From Fratercula arctica (taxonomy: Eukaryota; Chordata; Aves; Charadriiformes; Alcidae), in assembly GCA_947846985.1 (NCBI GenBank), contig CANTUZ010000004.1:78626159-78690158 (forward strand): 64,000 nt of DNA, in the 5' to 3' direction. Under the pieces are notes generated by a model. That model worked only from the letters and a program-made list of their open reading frames with translations. It did not search any database and had not been told where the DNA came from. The first letter of the stretch is position 1; every line of letters begins with the position of its first letter. Below are positions 1 to 13,135 of the stretch, one piece after another. The translations under genes were made by a program, and so were the position numbers.

Positions 1-2050
1 GAAGTTACGTGCAAGCATTTCAATCCAATGTGTACTGCTAAAATTGGTAACAATGCTCTAATAGCGTAAACACCACTACGTGTTAGATTCTGTGCTGAAC
101 GGGTTGGATCCTGCTCTCTCTGTAAAATGCCACAGTGAGAAAAGATCTTTATCCTCTGAGAAAAGATCATAAAATGTAAATTGATACACACTGAAGCTTT
201 ATTACAAAAAGGTCATAAAGGATTAATATGGGTGTCTCATTATTTATCCAGTATTGGGATTTGTCACATTAATACCTCTAGAGATACTTTTATTATTCCC
301 TATCACATAACAAGAATGGACCCGGTACGACAGTGGCCACTTGGCAGGGAGAAAGCATACAGCAATGAAAATACTGGCATGACAATATACTCGGTATATT
401 TATTGACTCATTATCTCCAATTCTTCAGCTTCCACTTGTCCCAGTGTTACAAACTCCCTGGCTTGGATGTATCTTTTTACTTGGCAAAGTCAAAAGAGCC
501 AGGGAGAGGAGTTACGGATACCGGCAAAAAGCGCCATTCTGTTCATAGGTAACCACCAGTGAAAAAATGGAGTTTTACAGAAGCATGCAGAGAAAATGAA
601 TATTCCCTCAAGCATTTAATCAAGAATCTTGCAGTTCAATTTGTGCACTTCGGGCTGTTTATGTTGTTTATAGTGCACCTTTTATTTTGCTTTGTGTAAT
701 ATCATATACTATTTAAAATATGAGAACAAGTATTCATGTGAGTACACTATGTAAATGATATTCCTATACTTCCTGTACATCAACTGTCTTAAGAAAAGAT
801 CTTAAATTTCTAAACACATAACAGAAACAACTAGTGGTAAAACTGGTTTCTGGACTCCAGCAAAGAAAGACTCATTTCAAGTCTTAAGAAAGCATTATCT
901 ACACCGTATCAGCCTTTTGGACACGTGATAATTTGAGATTCATTCAGACTTACTGTTCCAGGCTTCTGGAATTTACCTCATCCTTGTAAGTTGAGGATCC
1001 AAAAACAGGGGGGATGGGGGGGGGGGAATCTAATACAGATTTCCCATGGAACAAAACATAGTGTCTTGAACTTCAGTCACAGTTTCAGTGTCAAGTGCCT
1101 TACGCTCTATTTACTTATTTTCCAGAAGTGTAAAGAGACTATGTTCATGTACACCAACACTAGCAGAGAGCTGTTGTCCATTTTAAAGGTGAAGCACTAG
1201 GGAAATTAAGTTGTGGATATCAGATTTCCTCCATTAATGCTAACTGCTGGCAAGTATTCAATAATAAATTACATCATTTATTTGAATTTTCTTTAAGTTT
1301 TGTCTGTTACTCAAAAGTTACCACTTGACTCAGCTTAAAAAGTCTCCATGAGGATGCTCGAGGAGAGCATTCCTCCCATCAACACCCTTCACGTGGCAAC
1401 TGGTCATCGCGAGCTTTTTGATGGAGACATGCCTGATTTCAAAGGTCCCAGTAAAGATTAGAAACACACTGTTACAGTGGGACAAACTTCATCTTTGTCT
1501 TCCTTAATTAGCTCTCACTTCTGTGCTTCTCTTCACCTTTCACATAAAGTTTAAATCCCCTTTTGTAAAAAAAAAAATAAAAATAAAAAAATAAAAGCAA
1601 TCCTAATCCTAGTTGTCTCCATTATTAATAATCTACCTACCTCCCATAGATAAAATTATCGAATTTTTACAGTTACTATAGAGAGGACTTCTTTATTCTG
1701 ATCCTCAGCTACTTCTGATTTCTCTTCTGTCCTAAGCACTTTAACGAAAATATTCTATGCACCATCTTCAGTGATCTATTTATTATGAACTCTAAAAAAA
1801 ATCCTCTACTCAATCTCCATATTTCTTTACTATTAAGTTCCTTCAAATATACTGACAAACTTTTGTTGCAAATTCAGCCCTCTTTCAGATCTCCTCAAAC
1901 TCTCTAATCTGCTCTGTATTGTTCTCCATTTGATTATGGTTATCGCCTTCACTGTTCCAGCCAGGTTCTTTGGTGCATCTAACAGAAATTTCATTTTCAT
2001 CACCAACCCACGTTTCCATACGTGGTTGTCACACCTTGTATTGGCCAGTT
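1..2050. other. Unique AT-rich non-coding DNA
   Basis: I see no gene here. The open frames are short and lack recognisable domains or convincing splice-site pairs. Local features are a G-rich run near 1007-1027 and an A-rich run near 1568-1597. The clustered stops in all frames and AT-rich composition fit intergenic or intronic vertebrate DNA. Confidence 0.6.
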
Positions 2051-2622
2051 ATCACAGAATCATTATGTTTAGAAGAGACCTTTACGATCATCAAGTCCAA
2101 CCATTAACCTAACACTCCCAAAACCACCACTAAACCATGCCCCTCACGTCTACCTGTCTTTTAAATCCCTCCAGGGATGGCAACTCCACCACTGCCCTGG
2201 GCAGCCTCTTCCAACGCTTGACAACCCTTTCAGGGAAGAAATGTTTCCTAATATCCATCCTAAACCTCCCCTGGTGCAACTTGAGACTGTTTCCTCTTGT
2301 CCCATGGCCTGTTACTTGGGAGAAGAGCCCGACCCCCCCTGGCTACACCCTCCGTTCAGGGAGCTGTAGAGAGCGAGAAGGTCTCCCCTCAGCCTCCTTT
2401 TCTCCAGGCTGAACACCCCCAGCTCCCTCAGCCGCTCCTCACAAGGCTTGTGCTCCAGACCCCTCACCAGCTCCGTTGCCCTTCTCTGGACACACTCCAG
2501 CACCTCAAGGTCTTTCTTGTGGTGAGGGGCCCAAAGCTGGACGCAGCCCTCGAGGTGGGGCCTCATCAGTGCCCAGTACAGGGGGACCCTCACTGCCCTG
2601 GTCCTGCTGGCCACACTCTTCA
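2051..2622 (-). mobile_element. CR1 LINE, 5'-truncated copy (3' end of ORF2 plus 3' UTR)
   Basis: On the minus strand this reads as the end of a chicken-repeat-1 (CR1) non-LTR retrotransposon. Between about 2614 and 2312 it encodes the usual carboxy-terminal end of CR1 ORF2, with the blocks [55 protein letters not shown] and DLLALYSSL. This block lies downstream of the reverse-transcriptase catalytic core. The 3' tail ends near 2051 with the degenerate octamer ACAGAATCAT. The element is 5'-truncated near 2622, which is normal for CR1 insertion by target-primed reverse transcription. Stops and frame breaks lie towards the tail, so it is dead. The copy at 24,437-25,088 is closely related and lies in the opposite orientation. 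Confidence 0.95.
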
Positions 2623-5600
2623 GATGAGTTTGGAAATATTGTAGACCTACTTCAAAATCTTACCTCTAGTCTCACATAAAGCTTGCAAATAGGAAAAAAA
2701 AAAAATAAAAAATTAAAAAACATCATTCTTCCAGTCTTCAGGAAACAACTAAAATACTTCTAGGTAATGCATCTTTGTAGCTTTTCCATCTGAGTGTGTC
2801 AAACTCTTCTTCAAATTCTTTTTCTTCCAATGAAGTTTCACACATCCACTAAAAAATACAGTCATTTCCAATTGCCAGCTATATATACTTGCTTGGGGTT
2901 TATATTATGTTTATTATACAACCGTAACCAATTCTAAATCTTTTAAAGTAAAAAAAAGTAAGGTGATTTAATAATCACTGGCAGAACGCAAAGATATTTT
3001 TACTTTATCATCCTAATTACTGCCAAGTTATACAACAAGCAGTGCACATCGACTTGATAGATTACTCTTTCATGGAAGGATAAAATAAATTTTCACAGAT
3101 CTCTCATTTACTTACATGAAGAAAACACTTTTCCCCCCCAGATGTGACAGCCCATTAATACATTATGACTGGAGTTGATATCCTGAAAGCTGCCTCTACA
3201 TTCCGCACACCTTAGCATGTGGAGATTTAGCAAACGTAGAGTTTTTAAACCAAGAAAACATGATCCCCGTAGACTTTACAGACAACTTCCCTACTTTTTA
3301 TTAGCATTTCCTATATCCTCTCCAGTACAGGTTTTTGTTTCGTAGCTTTCCACCATTAAAAATGTTAAGCTTTTGATTCTGTTTGGGTGCCACTCCTCCT
3401 TCCTTCAAAAAAACCTGAAGTTCATGATTGCAATGCAGTATCAGTATTTTTTTAGTTCCAGGCACTGTTTCAGTTTTTCCCCCTCCCTCTGAAAAACACG
3501 TTAAACATACTGAGAGTGAAAACACACTTCTGAACGTAGTAACTGAAGGATAAACCCCCCACGTTCAACAAATTGGATGAAGATGACTGTACTTGCAGAT
3601 ATTTATTATGCTGCAGTACAAATCCCCTGGAAATGCCTAGTGCTGGCATGATCTATATAAACTTTCAGAGATAAATGATTGCGGGACAGTGAAATACATG
3701 AAAACTGAAGCAGAAGAAGAACCTCCGCATCTCTGAAAATCCAAGCGTATGGAACATTGTTCAGGGGCTGTATATAAATAGAGGATGGCCATGTATCAAC
3801 AGGGATGCCCAGAGAAAGCACATCTTTGCAAATGGAAAAAAAAACTCTTCCAGCTTCTGTCTAACTGCGGAACAGCAGCGTGCATGAAGAATTACGACAT
3901 GCAAAAGGAAAGCTGCTTGCTAGCACGCACTGATATAGAGGATAGAAATAATTTATTACGAATACTATTGCACAGAAATATCAGCGAGCGCCTGTCCTTT
4001 TCCTTGTCATGATTTCGACCCTACTGAAACTTTCGCCTTTACGTCATGTCTTGGAGTTACAAAGCAAAACAGAAGGACACTTGATCGGGACAGAAGACAC
4101 AGATAATTTTGCCTGAGTATAATATTTTCCACCAGTGCAGACGTTTCCAGGACTGTTTGACTGGCTCTTCCCTCTACAGAAATGCTATTTAACTCCAGTG
4201 GCGTAACCACTCCCATCCGAAGAGCAGCCCAGTCAGAACGCCGGACTGTTTTTAATGCCTTCTCCGTAATTTCTGGAGGAAGAGTGGCATTTTAATTGGA
4301 AACGGGCAATTTTAAGGGATGGACTGCAAATCAGTCGAAGAAGCTACAATCAATCAACTCGAAGATTAGAGCCCTAAGTAGGATCGTCTGTTCTTACAAC
4401 CGAGTAGTAAACTCGGCAACAAGTGACAGGAACAAAAAAATATCCACCTTAATTTAAGAATAAGTAATTAACAGTTATGTTGGTGACTGGTAAGCTTCAG
4501 ACTTTTCCTAGCATATCAAAGCAATTCGTACTGTGAAAAATCAGCCAACTTAAATGTCTTGAACATACTCTTTTTTCCCCCCCTGTGTTTTCATGTTTAA
4601 ATTAAGATTCTACTGCTTTCTTCTTGCTGAGGAGATAGTATACAGCCCTGCTGGCTGAATGTTAAGAAAAATCGTCTTTTAAGACAAAAAGGGACAACAC
4701 AGTAAACCTGGAAAGTGAAGAAATCTTTTGATTTCTTCTCTGGTTCTAGAAATATCTCTAGCTTAAATTGAGATTAGACATGTTACATGGAGAGTGCGCT
4801 ACTGCCCCTATAAACTCTAGTAAAGATTTTCACGTACAAAGCAGCAGAGCAGCTCAATATACTTGTAACAAGGAATTTTTCATTTCCAGATAGCAGAAAG
4901 AAAAATAACACTAATTGACTAGCTGGCTCTGGAAGATTAGAACAAATGTTTTAAATATCAGAAAATAGACTTCTCATCCTCAGATTTGAATGTATTAAAT
5001 CCTCACCGTTTACATTGCAACCAGTACTTACTAGTCTTCATTCACTGATTTCTTTTAATGACTGCTTATTCAATAAATGTTTCATTTATTTGCTACATCT
5101 GCTTTCCTCTTATGCTTTGCAGTTCATTTTTTGAGCAGTTACCACGCAGAAATTAACCGTAAATACTATAAATATTAGTTTATGACCAAGCTTTGGACAA
5201 ATCAAGCCAGAACACACTGTTTCTCTTCATTTTAGTTAAAAAATAAAATAAAAAAAAAAAAAGGAAAAAAAGGAAAAAGCAAAAAAAGAAAGCCAGGGGA
5301 ATACACAGGTTATTCTTCTCTATAGAGGTGAAAATATCACCAGGATATATAGAAGCTTTGTCTTCAGCTTGATGCTGAATGTCAAAAAATAGCTGAGAAA
5401 GGTTATAGAGAATTGAGATTAATGCATTGCAGGAGATACCCATTTTAAAGTGTTTTAGCTTCATGGAGAGGAATGGATATGGAAATGACAAGAAAGATTT
5501 TTGAAGCAAAAAGAGCACGCAGGTATTTTCTTAGGGAAGACAAACAGCTTTCTGAAACATCTTAACAAATACTTGCTTAAAATCAAGCAAAGCCTAACTA

Positions 5601-8600
5601 CAGCTGCTCCAGACCTGATTTAAAGCTTGATGATGCTGAGACGAAACCACTAGCGATGCTGTCACGTTACTCAACAGGTACAATGAAAAATGAAATAAAG
5701 AAGAATATAATTTAAGGAAAAGTGATAATGAAATCTAGGCATTGGGCTTCCCCCCGAAAATAAAAACTCTGTAAACAGGGAATGCTATTGTAACGAGTAA
5801 CATGAACTATGGCACTAAAGGTCAAAGGAATACTTGGAAATTTTAGTTATTAACAGATGCGTATTATAACAAATAAGAACAGTATTTGTGACTAAATAAT
5901 GCTTCCTGTTCACCGTGTACAAGACGCCTTGCATTTGGAGAATAATTAAGATAATAATGAAATAATAACCAAAGTTTTCACTTGCCTTTCCATTCTTTAT
6001 AAAGGCTGCCTATAGGACAGTTTAAGCATATAAAAAGTCCCAATAGAGAAAGAATATTTTAACTCCAAATTTTATAATTTTGCTGTCAGTTCATATAAGT
6101 AGAAAACAGGCAGCCTATTCTATTTACAAAAAAAGGGCGTAATTGTGTAGCAATTAGGTTGAAATGAAGATGAGCTTAACTACATTCAAACAATAAATCT
6201 CAGTTTTATTTACTGGCAGCATAGAGTCATAACTTCGCATTAGAGGAAGTCAGAAACGCTTTCATCTTTAAAGAAAAATAAAACGCCCTTTGAAATCAAG
6301 CACACCTTGCAAAGACATCAGTCGCCTCGCTGAGAACGCGTCACAGCCCCGGCACTGGCGCCCAAGAGCTGGCTGTCACTCCGCAGCCTGGTGTCACTAC
6401 AGAACTGCTGTTACAGCACGTTATCAGTCACCCTCCTCTCCTCCGAGACAAAGCCCGCTCTGCTGGCTGAACCTTCCCGTTTGCTCCCCAAGGCAGAACA
6501 ACAAAGCTTGCAAAACTACCTCGCACGTAGCTTGCAAGAATTCTATAGAGGGAAGACTGCATTTAGTAGCAATGTTATCTTCTATTATAGATTAGAGCAA
6601 ATACTAAGCAAAGTTCCTTCGTGTACAATTAATAGGCAAAAAAAAACCCAACCCACCAAGAAATACATCAAAATTACGGGCAATACGTTAAAGACAAAAT
6701 GGGTATAAAAACAAGGCTGCCCCAAAGTAATCCAGACTTTGGAGTTAAAAAAAATAATAAAACAAACAAACACCCTCCTAGCAGGACTAAATACGATAGC
6801 AACCGTGTTTCGTCCAGACAACACGAAAGGGTTTCGGCACTGCCAAATTTTCATTTGCCACCAACAAAAACCCACACTTTACCCACCTCTAATGCTGTAA
6901 ACATTATATAGACATATATATATTTATGAGTTTAAAGTTCTTTGTTCAAGAATCTCATGAAAAGAATCCCATCTTTGCTGTTGAAGAGATGAATATGGGG
7001 AACTTTTCTTCTCTCCTGTTTTGTTTAAAGCCTTTTCCATAGGAAGAGGTGCACAAGGGTACACCAGAAAAAATAAAAATATATTTGTGCATCCCTTGCT
7101 GGCTTTTTGACTGGGGGGAAATAAAAAGGTATTTGATATGTCTGTTTGGGTGAGTGACTGCTGTGATCGGAATCTATAAGTGTATTCATAATTAAGTTCC
7201 ACCTCTCCTTCCTATTTCACAAGTTTAGAAACCGAATGGATGTGGATGGGGAGGAGAGGTGCAGAAAAGGTGAAAAAAAGAAAAATCAGGAGAACGTAGG
7301 AAAAAAAAAAAAATGTGAGTACTACTGGTGAGGGTGAGGATTCTGTTCGCTCGGCGAGTCTGGCTTTGCCTATGAGCAAGGACACAGACCTTGAGGCAGA
7401 CCTTTCGGTCCATTGAGGCTTAAGTATTTGGCTTTCTAGAGCAACTTTTTGCAGAACGTTTCGTTTTCTACTTGTTTCTTCTACTATGCGTTTTTGCATT
7501 TTCTTCAGTCTTCTTTCTTTGGATAGCACCGGCCTTTCATAGGACTTGAATCTTGATTTTCTATCAGACAGTTCTAAGATGAAGACTTGCAAGAGCGATG
7601 CCAATTCACAACTCAAACATCTCTCCTTGGATCAAAAACTGAAAACATTAGGCATCTCCCTTTCTTTTCTACAGAACAAAAAGCTACAAAAGACTGATCA
7701 AATTTGTCACCTGTCTTTCTCCTTCAATGAGAAAATTTTTACTCCTATAAGGTATATAAAAAAAAAAACCCCTAAATTCAGTATGCTTCCTAAACTCTTT
7801 TATTAGACAAAAATATCCATCATTTGTCATAAGTGTCATCTCTTCTCCTTTAATGGATAAACCGGTAAGACTTCTTCCTACTCAGTTAACTTGTAAAAAG
7901 AATAAAAAAAAAAAAATTAGGTAAAAGAACTCTCTGTTAAAGAAAAAAAAAAAAAAAAAAAGAAATTTTGCAAGTTCCCAGGAAGCTTACAATGGCATTC
8001 CAGACACTTTATTTGTTCCTGTAAACAAAAGAAAGAAAACAACAATATGCATTTGTGTTATTAGCAGCATAGAATCTGGAGGGGAAATGAAACGCTAGGG
8101 CAGCAAAAACTGGCAACTGTTGATTGATCTTTCTGCCTGAATGCGTGAAAAATAATCCCAGCTGTCTGGATTGGCATTACCTAATGCACAGACAATATTA
8201 TTTCCTTTGATTTGTCCTAACTTTATTGTCCTTTGTTTGAGCAAGCCAACCCTCTGGGTAAAGAAAGAGGGAGGGAGGAAGGAAGGAAAGGAGGAACTGG
8301 AGAGAATGAAGGAAAATAGAGAAGTTGCAGGATAGAGGCATATTATTCCCTGGAACTGCCACTTAGCTTACCACAATCAAACATCCTACAATTTCGCAGT
8401 CTGCTGCAACTTTAACATGAATAGATCAAAATAGTCCAGCTGTGCTCCATATTAAGTCCATTATGGAACCGTACGGCATTTTCCGCCTTCATATTTCGAT
8501 AATTCTCTTTGACAGCACAATAGATATGAGGAAAAAAACAGTCAGTATGCGAGTCCAACTTCAAAGAAGTTATTATGAATTTTCCCGTGGACTTCAGCGG

Positions 8601-8844
8601 GGCTAGAATTACGCTTGTACGCTTGCTCATTTTTCCTGAAATCCTGGCACATGACATTAGGAGCAGGATGAACAAAGGAGGTATTAGCTGCTACTAACGA
8701 CTAAACTGATGTACGAGGTCAGCACAGCCATATCCTGGGCAAGCTGTGAGTTAGTGAAGCGTAAGCACGTTTAGCATATGCCGAAGTTGAACTGGAGTAC
8801 AAGTTTTAGAGTTCTCAGAGAACTTCCTTGGGTAAAAACTTTCA
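2623..8844. other. Unique AT-rich non-coding DNA
   Basis: I recognise no gene or intact mobile element. Poly-A and A-rich tracts are frequent (near 2694-2719, 5239-5272, 7303-7313, 7903-7917 and 7941-7960). The longest frame, at 7212-7616 on the minus strand, is compositionally biased and has no recognisable domain. Around 8573-8615 a short stretch with GACTTCAGCGGGGCTAGAAT resembles a very old amniote interspersed repeat, but this is weak. Confidence 0.55.
8259..8303. repeat. Purine-rich GGAA/GGGA low-complexity tract
   Basis: About 45 nt of almost pure A/G on the plus strand, built from GGGAGG and GGAAGGAA blocks. It is simple sequence and not coding. Confidence 0.8.
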
Positions 8845-9088
8845 AACTGAAAGAGGGCAGATTTATATTGGATATTGGGAAGAAATTCTTGGCTGTGAGG
8901 GGGGTGAGCCCCTGGCCCAGGTTGCCCAGAGAAGCTGTGGCTGCCCCATCCCTGGAGGGGTTCAAGGCCAGGTTGGACGGGGCTTGGAGCAACCTGGGCT
9001 GGTGGGAGGTGTCCCTGCCCAGGGCAGGGGGTGGAACAAGATGATCTTCAAGGTCCCTTCCAACCCAAACCATTCTATGATTCTATGA
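8845..9088 (+). mobile_element. CR1 LINE 3' end, short young-looking copy
   Basis: The plus strand enters CR1 at the ORF2 tail (ACTGAAAGAGGGCAG, then GGATATTGGGAAGAAATTC). It continues through GCCCCATCCCTGGAGGGGTT to the 3' terminus GGTCCCTTCCAACCCAAACC and two ATTCTATG-type octamers. It is severely 5'-truncated. Over the shared region it is very similar to the copies at 32,347-32,573 and 35,996-36,134, so these three probably belong to one comparatively recent subfamily. Confidence 0.95.
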
Positions 9089-12000
9089 ACAGTAACCTAG
9101 TAATCAAACAGCTTTTATACAAGTGTCCGATTATTCTATAATTATTCATGTTTGGCGTCTATCTCAGATGCTAGAAGCCACCACTACATTCAGTGGGACA
9201 AACCGCAGGAGCTAATTCCTAACTCAAGTTCAAGGTGGTTAATTCATCAAGCAGGTGTCTGGAAACATCAAGTTAGCTGTTCTCAAGAATTACTACATTC
9301 ACTGACTTATTGAGTATTCTCTTCAGTACTGCTGCAAACCTTGTCTTGTTTATTTTAAGAAATATATATAAAAAAATAACTTTCTTATATTTAAATACAG
9401 AATTATGCAAAAGCATCACTAATTTTTCATTTCAAGCCCTCAGATGTTATAAATAATAACTATCTGTTACACTTCAGAGAATGTAGCCTTTCAACCAACT
9501 TTTAAGAGGCCCTTTAGATCTGCCTGCTGGTCTACCTTGCTCCTGATGTATTTACAGAATTTCTCGTTTGCTTAAAAAAAAATAAAAGCAGCAACAACCA
9601 TCAGTTTTTCTACTTTCTGCCTTTAAAAGGAAAAGATAACCAAGCAGATAAGCCTCTCAGAATCCCAACTAAAATAAAAAAAATTACTGCGGCAAGTCAC
9701 ACGTATGTTTGCCAAGCTGTGTTCTTATTTTCTATTCCAAACAGTATTGTTTAAACAAAATTTTCAATTATTTCCCATCTCTAAATAAATCAATTCATGT
9801 CCATATTTAATCAGATCAAATTTCTTTCCCTTTCCATATGATACTGCCCTCTTCAGAAATACAAAATCTGCATCTTCAGAAGGATATTTTCAATCCGTTC
9901 TCTAGGGTTGCAGGGTTATTTGTTTTTTGTTTTTTTTTTTAAAAAAAGACTTTTCACGCATAATTAACTACTTTGGTTTTCTATTTTACCCAAAATAAGC
10001 AGCCCTTCCTATAAACTGACTTCCTCTAAGTTATAACAGTATCAACCACTAAACAGCGGAAGTTTTACAACTGCCTTCCTTTTAATAACTAGCTGAGATA
10101 TTACTATTAATTTGGATCCCTCCATGGCTAAGCCTTTACCTCAGTTGTTCAAGAATTGTTTTTTTCTTTGTAATTTTTAAGTCTATAAATATTAATTCTA
10201 CTGGACGAGCAGCCTGTCTTCTCCAGGCTTTACTCCAATGCCCGTAATACGCAGCTCTGTCAAAAATCCGACATCTGGGTTCCTGAAGACACAGAAAAGG
10301 AGGAACTGAGGGACATTAATGCAGTCCATGCTGATTACAATCTCTCAGGAAAGTGTTACTCCAATTTCTCACTGCGATGGATTAAGTGTGCACGGTCAGG
10401 ATGTTTCTGTCAGAAGGGAATTATAGTATCTTCCTCCTGAACTTGGCCGGCAAAGCTGCATGGTATCAGACGAAAGACATTGGATCACTCCACTCTCTGT
10501 TACAGATTTACGATAATAAATTGTAAGAGGCAGCAGAAGAAAGCTGGCTTCTGAGGGAGGCACACAGAGTGGTAGTTTGTCATAGGAACCACTCGAGTTG
10601 GCTTTACGCAAGGAGCACTCAGTGCCCATTGAGTCTATGCTCCTGAAGTACAGAACGCGTTACCGACTCAAGGGTCTCAGCGGCAGAAATTCCCAACAGG
10701 CTGGTGAAAGCATACGGCACGGTTTTACTAGTTTTGACTGCTTGCAGAAACCGCTGACATCTTTTTAGGAATAATTATGAATTATATAAAACCGTATACA
10801 GCATACATCTATAACAGCACTTATATACAAGCCTAAGAGTAACGCACGACAGGAGCATGTATAGTCTGTATGCCATTACGTAGTGTAGTCATCATTAATT
10901 TTTTTATTAGACCACTTCAAACTACTGTACTAGGCAGTAAGATTAACATGGCTAGTAAATATTTAAGCCTTTCCTAATACAGGACGGCCTACAATATTTA
11001 CATAAGAACTAACCAGCAGCTGCATGAATAACTTCAGTCAATCACTCAGCAGTAATTTCAGAGGAAAGAAATGAAAGGACCATACCTTCTCATATAATAC
11101 ATCTGAACACTATCATGCATAATTACTTCCTAAGTTAACCCAGTCAAGAAAAAGCGGATAAATCAGACTTTCTCCAGTTTTACCAAGTCTGAAAACAAAG
11201 AAAAGCAAGTGCCCCAATTCAGAAGAACCATTCTTCAAAAGAAATAAAGACCAGATAAAAGGAAATTGATCATCTGAACCCCCAAAAGATAAATGCACTC
11301 ATCTTTAGAAGATCTTTGATTAGTTCTAGCAGGAATTTTGAAGCCATCTTTTGGTTGTTTGGTCACGCATTCATTTTGAATTGCTTGTGAATATACATAC
11401 TCTTCCGTTTTGAAAAAAAAAAAAAAAACAAACCACAAATAGCTCATCAGGCCTACGCCGATTCTTCAGATGTTCGCACGTAGCTGCACACCACCGGGAC
11501 CTCAACAATTAGGCCACCTTTACTTCCCAGGGTATGCAACATGCACCTAGAACATTTTTAGTGCATTTGAAATTTAGGATGGCAAAGGAAAAGTCTTCTC
11601 TGATGATACATCGCGGTAGAATGACCGTCATATTCATATGGAGTTTGTTTTAGGGTAATCTAATCATTCTAGCCTCTTCTAAGAGGAAACCCAGGCACCA
11701 TTACCAGGACCCCTCCAAAGTCCACTGTCAATAGACAGTGTCAATACACACCACCCCAAGCGAAGCATGCACAATCCTAAACAGCCAATGCAGCACAGAA
11801 CCTGGCAGTCTCTGCAGTCCTTTCACCTTCAAACACCCTCATGCGCTTTTTCACAAAAGCGAACGAACAAATAAATCCCAAACAAAACTCCTAAAAAGCC
11901 CACAACCCGGTCACAAACCCACACCTCAGAGCTACTCAAGACAAACCAACCCGCTCTCGATCAAAACCCATGTTTTTCCTGTGTCACAGGAACGTGAGTG

Positions 12001-12355
12001 CACACCAGTCTGCTTGGGAAGCTTGTTTTTTCTTAGAGTACTCAACAGTGTAAAAAAAAAACACTCATTTTTATAGCCACACACAACACGTCCCTTCTAA
12101 ACTCAGAGTTACCAATCAGTCCTGAACAAAAAGTCATACATACTGACTCTGAGACACTATATGCAGTTGTTCAATTCTTCCAGATATAGGATAAAATAAA
12201 TATACACAGTTTTCTCTATGGATAAAAAAATACCTGATTATAAGCCTATTTGCTGGCTCTGCTTCCTGTTCTGCAACTGGTACTTGACATGATCCAGGTT
12301 GTCTCCTTTCCCCCTACCCCTCAATATACTCGTATAAAGAGTGCTTTTGCCAAGA
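9089..12355. other. Unique AT-rich non-coding DNA
   Basis: I see no gene. Short frames at 10,396-10,629 and 11,235-11,447 (minus) and 11,738-12,076 (plus) have no recognisable domains. Poly-T and poly-A runs occur near 9929-9947 and 11,413-11,428. Confidence 0.6.
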
Positions 12356-12407
12356 AAGGTTGGACCAGATAATCCTTGAGGTCCCTTCCAACTTGATATT
12401 CTATGAT
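12356..12407 (+). mobile_element. CR1-like LINE tail fragment
   Basis: About 50 bp matching only the extreme CR1 3' end: TTGGACCAGATAATCCTTGA, then GGTCCCTTCCAACTTGATAT and TTCTATGAT. The divergent bases suggest an older subfamily than the copy at 8.85 kb. It lies about 45 bp upstream of the large inverted repeat at 12,454. Confidence 0.8.
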
Positions 12408-12453
12408 AATGATAAAGTGTATATGATAGGATACTAATATACTGTATAATTAT

Positions 12454-12537
12454 TGACTATATACAACATCTATTTTTGAGTTCACCATGATTTGACGAAA
12501 TCACGGTGAACTCAAAAATGCATGTTGTATATAGTCA
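12454..12537. repeat. Near-perfect 40-bp inverted repeat with a 4-nt loop
   Basis: The left arm (12,454-12,493) starts TGACTATATACAACAT. The right arm (12,498-12,537) is its reverse complement except at three positions: one near the loop, and an adjacent pair about 23-24 nt from the loop. The loop is GACG (12,494-12,497). The transcript could fold into an 84-nt hairpin on either strand. It is not CR1, and no terminal repeat of a DNA transposon that I recognise is visible. Possibilities are a small foldback or MITE-like element, a template-switch inversion, or a precursor of small RNA. The arms are longer and the loop smaller than in a typical microRNA precursor. Confidence 0.9.
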
Positions 12538-12711
12538 TTGTGCCACATCTAGACTTGTGAAAGGTGAGTGGGAATTACTGATCAGCAAACAAAAGGATAT
12601 TCCAGACTCAGCTACTGTTCAGCGTTTCCTCTGTTTTAGAGAAAGGAGGCAATTTCCTCATTCCCTTTAGGCAGAAATACGCAAGGAGCACATAAGGCTC
12701 TTGCTACAGTC

Positions 12712-13135
12712 TTGAATCCCAGAAAAGCTGGTGTTGGAAGGGACCTCTGGAGATCATCTGGTCCAACCTTCTGTTGGAAGCAGGACCTTAGACTCGTTTA
12801 TCCAGGGTCCTATCAAGCTCAGAGCTGAGTCTTGAATTTCATTTCCAGTAAGAGAGATCCCACCAGTTCTCTGGGCAACCTATTTCCAAGATTGTTCTCA
12901 TGGTCTTGAATCCAGATAGGATTTTCCCGGAAGCACCGGGTGCCTGTTTCCTTGTCCTGTCACTGTTCATCGTCATGAGGACAGCATCTCCCTTTTCTTT
13001 ATAATTACCTTTTAGGTAATTGCACCTAGCTCCCCTTTATTGGGATCTGAGCCTCTTCTCTAGGCTGGAAAACAAAATAATCCTGCAACACCTTCTTCAA
13101 ATGTTGAGTTTTCAGATCTGTTGAAACAACGGCAC
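12712..13135 (-). mobile_element. Older CR1 LINE 3' region
   Basis: In minus orientation, the plus strand shows the degraded tail TTGAATCCCAG and then TTGGAAGGGACCTCTGGAGA with ATCATCTGGTCCAACC. These are reverse complements of a diagnostic CR1 3' end. Further right are degraded ORF2-tail blocks, such as TTTCCTTGTCCTGTCACT and CTTCTCTAGGCTGGAAAAC. Divergence is clearly greater than in the other copies and the inner edge near 13,135 is uncertain. Confidence 0.85.
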
